Made by a program: the position numbers and the translations under genes. Below the pieces are notes generated by a model, which was given only the letters and a program-made list of their open reading frames with translations, did no database searches and had not been told where the DNA came from. DNA of 13,564 nt from Bacteroides sp. (lineage in GTDB: Bacteria; Bacteroidota; Bacteroidia; Bacteroidales; SM23-62). Positions within the stretch are counted from its first letter, which is position 1. Each line of letters opens with the position of its first letter. The stretch lies in contig JAUUZM010000040.1 of assembly GCA_030589965.1 (NCBI GenBank), positions 1-13,564 on the forward strand. Reading direction: 5' to 3'. Shown here piece after piece: positions 8,554 through 13,564 of the stretch.

Positions 8554-8587
8554 GCGCGTAAATTTACAATTAATTTAACAGCGCGTA
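8554..8587. promoter_or_regulatory. Pair of GCGCGTA direct repeats upstream of the SDR gene
   Basis: GCGCGTA occurs at 8554-8560 and again at 8581-8587, separated by 20 A/T-rich bases, within the 60 bases before the SDR start. The two G+C-rich words stand out in an A+T-rich spacer and could be a regulator's paired sites. A chance repeat of 7 bp cannot be excluded. No good Bacteroidota promoter for the SDR gene was found nearby. Confidence 0.25.
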
Positions 8588-8637
8588 TCCTGTGCCACAA
8601 GGAATATTTGATTCATTTTTTGTATACTTGAACTTAT

Positions 8638-8645
8638 TATCTTTG
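8638..8645 (+). promoter_or_regulatory. Candidate -7 box for an intergenic transcript
   Basis: TATCTTTG matches the Bacteroidota -7 consensus TAnnTTTG at every fixed position. TTTG copies lie at 8619-8622 (15-base spacer, shorter than the usual 19-21) and 8607-8610 (too far). If used, transcription would start near 8650-8653 and run + toward the terminator at 8821-8864. The box alone is short enough to occur by chance in A/T-rich DNA. Confidence 0.35.
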
Positions 8646-8649
8646 ACTT

Positions 8650-8864
8650 ATCTCAAATCTAAATAACAATTTGATGCCCTCTTTTTACTCGGACTCATCA
8701 TTGATGTTGTTCCTGTCAAAACGGGGTATTTTAAAGATCGTTATCCCGAGCCTTCGCCCTTTGGGTTGAACCGGGATACGCACGATTCCTGTCCATCGAG
8801 ACAGGAACATTATATATTCCAACCTGTTCCATTCAGGGATTAGTCCCATGGAACAGGTTTTTTT
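8650..8864 (+). ncRNA. Candidate small RNA with two hairpins and an intrinsic terminator
   Basis: No protein gene is recognisable here, yet the stretch contains a series of stem-loops ending in a strong + strand terminator. Hairpin 1 pairs TATCCCG (8742-8748) with CGGGATA (8772-8778) and can be extended by two G-C pairs across a bulged T at 8741. Hairpin 2 pairs TTCCTGTC (8786-8793) with GACAGGAA (8800-8807) around a 6-base loop. The terminator follows 13 bases later. The left end is set only by the candidate -7 box at 8638-8645. The nearest + strand gene upstream, amrB, ends about 1.2 kb earlier with an opposing gene between, so the terminator is not obviously for a protein gene. Alternatives are a leader attenuator for the downstream oxidoreductase gene, or a dispersed palindromic repeat. 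Confidence 0.4.
8821..8864 (+). terminator. Strong rho-independent terminator
   Basis: AACCTGTTCCAT (8821-8832) pairs perfectly with ATGGAACAGGTT (8848-8859). Inside it, GGGA (8836-8839) and TCCC (8844-8847) continue the stem around a TTAG loop, leaving only TCA (8833-8835) bulged. A run of seven T (8858-8864) begins within the last two stem bases. There is no matching A-run on the other side, so it acts in the + direction only. Confidence 0.85.
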
Positions 8865-8904
8865 CAGCTCAATCCAGGATTATTGTCACACTCTACACAG
8901 GTTT

Positions 8905-8937
8905 TTTGTCCCCCTGACACATTTTTTTTTATCTTTA
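8905..8937 (+). promoter_or_regulatory. Bacteroidota-type promoter of the oxidoreductase operon
   Basis: A TTTG -33 element (8905-8908) is followed after 21 bases by TATCTTTA (8930-8937), which matches TAnnTTTG except for the final base. Predicted transcription starts near 8943, about 13 bases before the ATG at 8956. The promoter lies downstream of the terminator at 8821-8864, so the operon can be expressed independently of the intergenic transcript. An A-rich stretch before the ATG is typical of translation starts in this phylum. Confidence 0.55.
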
Positions 8938-8955
8938 AAAAAAAGCAGAATCAAA

Positions 8956-10149
8956 ATGCCAGTCAAAGAAAAAAATACCGAGGGCAATATCCCCATCAGG
9001 AAAATTAAATTAGGAATGGTGGGAGGCGGACCGGGCTCCTTTATTGGAAAGATCCATGCCAAAGCTGCCCAGTTGGACGGACAGATAGAACTTGTTTGTG
9101 GAGCATTCGATGTCGATCCGGCAAAATCTAAAATCCAGGGAAAGGAATACTACCTGGATCCTTCCCGCGTTTATGATGATTTCCATGAAATGATCGCCAG
9201 GGAAAAAAAACTTCCGGAAGGAGAACGCATGGATCTTCTTGCCGTATGCACCCCCAACCATGTACATTTCGAACCATCCAAACTGGCTCTTGAGAACGGG
9301 TTTCACGTGGTAAGTGATAAGCCTCTTACCAATGATACCGAAGATGCAAGGAAACTCGTTTCATTGGTTAAGGATACGGGTCTGTTTTTCGCAGTTACCC
9401 ATGCTTACACCGGTTACCCAATGGTAAAGGAAGCCCGTGAAATGGTACAATCGGGCAAACTTGGCAAGATCCGGAAAATTGTCTCTGAATATCCCCAGGG
9501 CTGGCTCTCAGAACCCATGGATGATCCCAACCATATGCAGGCTGCCTGGAGGCTGGATCCAACTAAATCCGGAAAATCAAATTGCATGGGAGACATCGGA
9601 ACCCATGCACTGAACCTTGCAGAATATATAACAGGCCTGAAAGTCACGGAGGTTTGCGCTGATATTTCTACCATGGTTCCAGGTAGAAGACTTGATGATG
9701 ATGGAAATGTCCTGGTCAGGTTTGACAACGATGCAAGGGGAATCATCTATGCCAGTCAAATCTCCGCAGGTGAGGAGAATGGACTGAAAATCAGGGTCTA
9801 CGGTGAGAAAGCCGGACTGGAATGGATACAGGTAGAACCCAATACACTCATTGTGAAATGGCTTGACAGGCCCATTGAACATATTCGAACCGGCAATCCC
9901 TGGTGCTCAGATTTAGCCAAATATAACACGCGGTTCCCGGCCGGGCATCCGGAGGGACTAATTGAGGCCTTTGGAAATATCTACCGTAATGTCGCCACCT
10001 GCATTCAGCATCGCCTCGAAGGAAAGGAACCTCCCGCTGAGGCCCTGGACTTCCCAACCGTCCACGATGGACTAAGGGGTATGCTATTTATAGATTCAGT
10101 ACTAGAATCAGCAGAGGCGGAAAGCAAATGGACCAAATTTTCTGAATAA
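8956..10149 (+). CDS. Gfo/Idh/MocA family oxidoreductase
   Basis: A 397-residue, probably cytoplasmic NAD(P)-dependent sugar or cyclitol dehydrogenase. The N-terminal Rossmann fold begins with GMVGGGPGSFIG (20-31); SDKPLTN (120-126) contains the conserved lysine of the EKP-type motif (Lys122), and GDIGTHALNLAEYITG (212-227) carries the catalytic histidine (His217). No signal or Tat leader is present, unlike many exported relatives in this phylum. The frame is open upstream to an ATG at 8848, but that codon lies in the right arm of the terminator hairpin and the extra 36 residues are Phe/His-rich and unlike the family; the ATG at 8956, just after a promoter, is preferred. It is the first gene of a three-gene set with a TIM-barrel epimerase-like protein and a DUF1080 lipoprotein, which suggests work on a 3-keto sugar. 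Exact substrate unknown. Confidence 0.92.
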   Translation: MPVKEKNTEGNIPIRKIKLGMVGGGPGSFIGKIHAKAAQLDGQIELVCGAFDVDPAKSKIQGKEYYLDPSRVYDDFHEMIAREKKLPEGERMDLLAVCTPNHVHFEPSKLALENGFHVVSDKPLTNDTEDARKLVSLVKDTGLFFAVTHAYTGYPMVKEAREMVQSGKLGKIRKIVSEYPQGWLSEPMDDPNHMQAAWRLDPTKSGKSNCMGDIGTHALNLAEYITGLKVTEVCADISTMVPGRRLDDDGNVLVRFDNDARGIIYASQISAGEENGLKIRVYGEKAGLEWIQVEPNTLIVKWLDRPIEHIRTGNPWCSDLAKYNTRFPAGHPEGLIEAFGNIYRNVATCIQHRLEGKEPPAEALDFPTVHDGLRGMLFIDSVLESAEAESKWTKFSE

Positions 10150-10213
10150 AATTATTTGAAAACAAAACCCAAAAATCAATAATCAAACGATATAACATAA
10201 ATCACCAATTATT

Positions 10214-11209
10214 ATGGCAAGACCTGTAACACTCTTCACCGGACAATGGGCAGACCTCCCAATTGAAACTATGTGTAAAAAAGCAAGTTCCTTCGGATAC
10301 GATGGGATAGAGCTGGCCTGCTGGGGAGATCATTTTGAAGTAAATAAGGCAGACGAGGACTACTGCAAAAAGAAGCTGGCATTATTAAACAAGCATGGAT
10401 TGGATTTATACGCTATTTCAACCCACCTGGTTGGCCAAGCGGTTTGTGACCCAATTGATGAGAGGCATAAATCCATCCTACCTGACTATATATGGGGAGA
10501 TGGGGATCCGGAGGGTGTCCGGCAGAGAGCGGCGAAAGAAGTCATAGAGACGGCCAGGGCGGCAAAACGTCTGGGGATCTCTGTGGTAAACGGGTTTACC
10601 GGAAGTCCAATTTGGCATATGATGTATGCTTTCCCCCCAGTTTCGAACCAAATGATTGATAAAGGATATGAAGATTTTGCAAGCAGGTGGATCCCAATAC
10701 TTGATGAGTTTAAAAAACTGGGGATTCGCTTTGCACTGGAAGTCCACCCCGCAGAGATTGCTTTTGACATTGCCTCTGCAGAAAGGACTCTTGAAGCCCT
10801 CAACCAACATCCCGCATTCGGATTTAATTATGACCCAAGTCATTTCGGTTACCAGGGGGTGGATTATGTGGAATTTCTTTACCGATTCAGCGAAAGGATT
10901 TTCCATGTGCATATAAAAGACGCCAAATGGTCAGACCTGCCTAAAGAAGCAGGTGTTTTCGGCGGACATCTCCCTTTCGGGGACAGAAGGCGAAACTGGG
11001 ATTTCGCAAGTCCGGGCCGCGGAGACACAGACTTTGATGAGATTATCCGTGCCCTGAACAGGATCAATTACCAGGGCCCTCTCTCGGTGGAATGGGAAGA
11101 TCCGGGAATGGATCGGGAACATGGAGCAGAAGAAGCCTGCGATTTTGTGAGGGATCTTGACTTTGCCCCTCCCGGCCAGGCCTTTGATGATGCTTTTCAG
11201 AAAGAATAA
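10214..11209 (+). CDS. Sugar phosphate isomerase/epimerase-like TIM-barrel protein (xylose-isomerase-like, AP_endonuc_2)
   Basis: A 331-residue soluble protein of the xylose-isomerase-like TIM-barrel superfamily. Probable divalent-metal ligands are Glu176 in LEVHP, Asp207 in NYDPSH, His233 in HVHIKD and Glu293 in SVEWED, a complete set for a metal-dependent isomerase or epimerase. There is no signal peptide, so it acts in the cytoplasm. The start MARPVTLFTGQWAD aligns with the first barrel strand and needs no extension. It follows the oxidoreductase after 64 A/T-rich bases without a terminator and is probably co-transcribed. In such clusters these proteins are proposed to isomerise, epimerise or hydrate keto sugars; the precise reaction here is inferred only from context. 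Confidence 0.9.
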   Translation: MARPVTLFTGQWADLPIETMCKKASSFGYDGIELACWGDHFEVNKADEDYCKKKLALLNKHGLDLYAISTHLVGQAVCDPIDERHKSILPDYIWGDGDPEGVRQRAAKEVIETARAAKRLGISVVNGFTGSPIWHMMYAFPPVSNQMIDKGYEDFASRWIPILDEFKKLGIRFALEVHPAEIAFDIASAERTLEALNQHPAFGFNYDPSHFGYQGVDYVEFLYRFSERIFHVHIKDAKWSDLPKEAGVFGGHLPFGDRRRNWDFASPGRGDTDFDEIIRALNRINYQGPLSVEWEDPGMDREHGAEEACDFVRDLDFAPPGQAFDDAFQKE

Positions 11210-11277
11210 CCCGATACGGATCAATTAAAACATTCCAAAACAATTCTTACAATTCAAACAAAAAATAGAATTTTATC

Positions 11278-11988
11278 ATGAGAAAGATTGGAATCCTATT
11301 GATCAGCCTGACCTTAATTGGTCTGTCCTGCAAACAACAGGTCGAACAACCCAACACCCTCAGTCCCCTTGAAGAAGCCGAAGGATGGACCCTGCTTTTC
11401 GACGGTGAAAGCATAGATCAATGGAGGTCTTACCTCAAAGATGAACTCACAGGGTGGATAGTGGAGGATGGGAATATGAAAGCCCTTGGTATGGGAGGGG
11501 ACAAAGGAGGAGACATCATCACCCTCAGGGAATATGAAAACTTCAAATTATCCCTTGAATGGAAGATCAGTACAGGTGGTAACAGCGGAATACTATTTAT
11601 GGTCCATGAAGATACTGCATACCACCAGGTATACCATACCGGTCCCGAGTTCCAGTTACTTGATGATCTGGGATGGGAAGGATCTTTAGAAGATTGGCAG
11701 AAAACAGGGGCCAATTATGCCATGCATATTGCAAACGCCCCGGATCTGAAAACTGCAGGTGAATGGAATACTGCCATACTCATAAAGGATGGTGCTCATG
11801 TGGAACACTGGTTGAACGGCAAAAAAATTGTTGAATATGAACTCTGGTCAGAAGACTGGAACTCCCGTGTGAAATCCGGTAAATGGAAAAACTTTCCCTC
11901 CTATGGTCAATTCAGGAAAGGTCATATCTCCCTGCAGGACCATGGATCTGAAACCTGGTTTCGAAGTATTAAAGTCAAGGAATTATGA
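11278..11988 (+). CDS. DUF1080 (3-keto-disaccharide hydrolase domain) lipoprotein
   Basis: A 236-residue exported lipoprotein with a jelly-roll lectin/glucanase-like DUF1080 domain. The lipobox is LIGLSC with Cys18 as the lipidation site; KQQVEQ follows, without the acidic cluster that often marks surface export in Bacteroidota, so a periplasm-facing position is plausible. Domain landmarks are GWTLLFDG (36-43), GGNSGI (100-105), GPEFQLLDD (122-130), TGANYAM (143-149), HWLNG (177-181) and KGHISLQDHG (214-223), spanning the usual family length. Members act on 3-keto-glycosides, as hydrolases or elimination-type lyases. It lies 68 bases after the TIM-barrel gene and ends the set. The oddity is location: its two partners look cytoplasmic while this enzyme is outside the inner membrane. 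Confidence 0.9.
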   Translation: MRKIGILLISLTLIGLSCKQQVEQPNTLSPLEEAEGWTLLFDGESIDQWRSYLKDELTGWIVEDGNMKALGMGGDKGGDIITLREYENFKLSLEWKISTGGNSGILFMVHEDTAYHQVYHTGPEFQLLDDLGWEGSLEDWQKTGANYAMHIANAPDLKTAGEWNTAILIKDGAHVEHWLNGKKIVEYELWSEDWNSRVKSGKWKNFPSYGQFRKGHISLQDHGSETWFRSIKVKEL

Positions 11989-12054
11989 CATATACTCTAA
12001 TAAAAACAAGTTTTTAAGCCACTTTTTTTGAGGAGCTAATTTGTTTATTTGAAG
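11989..12054. other. Convergent A/T-rich gap between the DUF1080 and DUF1211-like genes
   Basis: Only 66 bases separate two converging genes. The gap contains T-runs and the A/T-only inverted repeat TAAAAACAAGTTTTTA (12001-12016), but no G/C-containing stem followed by T, so no confident terminator can be placed although transcripts must end here from both sides. Confidence 0.4.
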
Positions 12055-12720
12055 TCACTTTTTCTCCTTCAGGTTTTTCCGGATCTTTTTCAAAATCCAT
12101 GACACCGGAATCATCAGCAGCCAGGAAATGGTCCAGATATCCGGTCCGAATACGGCAAAAGGAAATGTAAGAATGGAAGTGATCGGTTCGGGCATTAGCT
12201 TCAGGTAGGTTTTGTCCTTTTCTAACTCCGTTACCTTATCAGAAATCAAATTCTGCTTGTTTGCATGATGCCAGGCCCAAACACCTATTCCTCCAGCAAT
12301 GGCAAGGGAAAGGGATTCAAGTCTCAGCACAAGGGTTTGTCCCCCCATCTCCATGTCCAGCCTGATGAAATACAGGTATAACAATACGAAAAAGGCCTGA
12401 AGGATTGCCAGGATTGACAAGCGGCTGTCAGTCCTCTTGAGATTTCCGAAAATCACATGGCTTTGTCCCCAGTAAAGAAGGATCAGGATCATTCCCACTG
12501 TCATAATCAGGTAATTCATATAGCTTGCCTTTAAAACGGCTACAAGTTCATCGGCAGTAAAGTTATCGACCTCAGGGCGGGGCATAAGCAGGAATGCCCG
12601 GAAGATCATAAGGCCATAAAGTACATCGACAATGGTCATAACCCGTGTCAATTGCCTTTCACCTCGTTCTATCTGGGAAGGGGTTATTTCTGTTCGTGAT
12701 CTTTTTAGTGGATTTTTCAT
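12055..12720 (-). CDS. Multi-pass membrane protein resembling the DUF1211/TMEM175 family
   Basis: A 221-residue inner-membrane protein with hydrophobic segments at about 27-46, 65-85, 101-120, 133-152 and 178-210 (the last possibly two short helices), a charged N-terminus and a Lys-rich C-terminus. The second and third segments, with LLYWGQSHVIF (81-91), Asp98 and a following leucine-rich helix, resemble the yW..H pattern of bacterial TMEM175 potassium channels. The signature FSDG of the first helix is not present; the aligned stretch reads IVDVLYG (30-36). It may therefore be a divergent relative or a different family. It starts 19 bases after the outer-membrane barrel gene on the same strand, so the two are probably co-transcribed. 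Function unassigned. Confidence 0.6.
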   Translation of the reverse strand: MKNPLKRSRTEITPSQIERGERQLTRVMTIVDVLYGLMIFRAFLLMPRPEVDNFTADELVAVLKASYMNYLIMTVGMILILLYWGQSHVIFGNLKRTDSRLSILAILQAFFVLLYLYFIRLDMEMGGQTLVLRLESLSLAIAGGIGVWAWHHANKQNLISDKVTELEKDKTYLKLMPEPITSILTFPFAVFGPDIWTISWLLMIPVSWILKKIRKNLKEKK

Positions 12721-12739
12721 AATCGTAATATGTTAGTAT

Positions 12740-13564
12740 TTATTTTCCTCCCCATCTGTACTGGTAAGCTATGGAAATGAATTCATAATCCGACCCTTTG
12801 TCCAGTATGAATGTAGTGAAGCCAAATAGTTTAATGGAATGGTGTTTGCCCAGCGGGGCGGCTACAGTTCCTCCAAGCCGAAAGGTAGATATATGTGATT
12901 CCTTCTCAATATCGTTGACAAAGGATGTTCCCCCGTTTGCATACCCGGCATTCAGAGAAATCCATATCCTTTTGGGTAAGGATCTGATAATATGAATCTT
13001 CCCCGTAAGCAGTGGATTCTGTTTCAATTCATTTCCTCCCCAGAAATCATTATTTCTAGTGAATGCCCACATTCCAACATAAGCTTCAAAATACCATTGA
13101 TCGATCCTGTGTGAAACTCCGAGTTGCGGACGAAAAGTAAAACGGTTTGAACCGAGGTTAATCAAGCGGTCCGGGAAATACTGGCCGATGGGAAGAATTA
13201 CCTGCATATTAAATCCTACAATGGTTTTCTGTCGGTAATCTTTGTACTCATCCATGCTAAGAGCCGGGGCCCCGACCAGATTTACTGAAAATCGTATCCT
13301 GGGATCGCCGAAACCGGTCCTGGATGTCTGCGCAAATTCCTGATTCACCAAACCGCTCCAGTCCCCCGTCGCAAAAGGAAGCACAACATCGAATTTCCCC
13401 GATTTGCCGAAGATATTTATAGAGCGTGCATATGCTGCCACAAATCCGTGTACAGTAGCATTCAGATCCTCAATTGATAATGCAGGATCCAGCAATATAT
13501 TACCCTGGGTCCATGCATACCCGGCTACTCCGAAATTCATCCCGACCGGAACATTGGAAAGGCT
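12740..13564 (-). CDS. Outer-membrane beta-barrel protein, Phenol_MetA_deg/transporter-like (5' end outside window)
   Basis: The frame stays open to the right edge: eight codons (SLSNVPVG) precede the first internal Met at 13540, and PVGMNF is a conserved internal motif of the family, so the real start lies beyond 13564. At least 274 residues are visible, made of alternating beta strands with aromatic ends (for example FDVVLPFATGDWSG, IVGFNMQVILPIGQYFP, FISIAYQYRWGGK) and ending in a short strand before TAA. Related proteins are annotated as putative transporters or MetA-pathway phenol-degradation proteins, but they are known mainly as outer-membrane barrels of uncertain cargo. No local gene shows a phenol pathway. 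It precedes the DUF1211-like gene in the same apparent operon. Confidence 0.8.
   Translation of the reverse strand, partial: SLSNVPVGMNFGVAGYAWTQGNILLDPALSIEDLNATVHGFVAAYARSINIFGKSGKFDVVLPFATGDWSGLVNQEFAQTSRTGFGDPRIRFSVNLVGAPALSMDEYKDYRQKTIVGFNMQVILPIGQYFPDRLINLGSNRFTFRPQLGVSHRIDQWYFEAYVGMWAFTRNNDFWGGNELKQNPLLTGKIHIIRSLPKRIWISLNAGYANGGTSFVNDIEKESHISTFRLGGTVAAPLGKHHSIKLFGFTTFILDKGSDYEFISIAYQYRWGGK

Noticed and set aside
8329..8631. 100-codon + strand open frame across the SDR start and into the intergenic gap
   Set aside because: Two thirds are antisense to the SDR Rossmann region; the protein is Cys/His/Ile-rich with no motif.
8922..8944. T9 and A8 homopolymer runs before the oxidoreductase gene as phase-variable tract
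   Set aside because: They surround the -7 box, but A/T runs are common in promoters of this phylum and nothing shows length variation.
10478..10912. 144-codon open frame on the - strand inside the TIM-barrel gene
   Set aside because: Antisense to conserved metal-site motifs of the real gene; composition is Cys/Ser/Pro/Arg-rich without family features.
8956..11988. Polysaccharide utilisation locus
   Set aside because: No SusC/SusD pair, glycoside hydrolase, polysaccharide lyase or sulfatase is present; the three genes are better described as a keto-sugar module.
12001..12016. Inverted repeat TAAAAACAAGTTTTTA as a bidirectional terminator
   Set aside because: The stem is almost only A/T with a 2-4 base loop and would be unstable; transcripts must end nearby, but this cannot be assigned with confidence.
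1..13564. CRISPR arrays, tRNA or rRNA genes, insertion sequences, phage genes or antiphage systems
   Set aside because: No regularly spaced repeats, tRNA-like cloverleaf, rRNA core sequence, transposase or integrase motif, or recognised defence domain was seen.

Overview
The window looks like chromosome from a free-living or environmental member of the Bacteroidota, probably Bacteroidales/Marinilabiliales-like. The evidence is a two-component-type propeller/Y_Y_Y sensor protein, a patatin fused to a surface-antigen barrel, a DUF1080 lipoprotein beside Gfo/Idh/MocA and xylose-isomerase-like genes, A-rich translation starts without strong Shine-Dalgarno sites, and promoter-like boxes of the Bacteroidota type (TTTG ... 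TAnnTTTG). Species cannot be named from the sequence.

Left part (1-7631, + strand): after the tail of an unidentified gene come four closely spaced genes. They are (i) a large membrane sensor with a periplasmic beta-propeller and Y_Y_Y domain, one transmembrane helix, a coiled coil and a cytoplasmic SpoIIE/PP2C phosphatase; (ii) an exported patatin-POTRA-beta-barrel protein resembling type Vd autotransporter phospholipases; (iii) the radical SAM protein AmrS; (iv) the MEMO-family protein AmrB, overlapping amrS by 4 bases. Gaps of 28, 25 and -4 bases suggest one transcription unit. A perfect 9-bp inverted repeat lies just before the first start codon.

Middle (7632-8955): a convergent short-chain dehydrogenase gene on the - strand begins with four in-frame ATGs in a 12-bp tandem repeat. 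It is followed by a 420-base intergenic stretch. That stretch holds a good -7 box, two stem-loops and a very strong intrinsic terminator pointing +, with no + strand gene to terminate. It may encode a small RNA of about 210 nt. A separate promoter follows the terminator.

Right part (8956-11988, + strand): a Gfo/Idh/MocA oxidoreductase, a xylose-isomerase-like TIM-barrel protein and a DUF1080 lipoprotein. This gene combination is associated in Bacteroidota and Planctomycetota with oxidation of sugars to 3-keto derivatives and cleavage or epimerisation of those. No SusC/SusD or classical glycoside hydrolase is visible in the window.

Right edge (12055-13564, - strand): an outer-membrane beta-barrel protein of the Phenol_MetA_deg type, cut by the window edge, and 19 bases downstream a multi-pass membrane protein that resembles the DUF1211/TMEM175 family.
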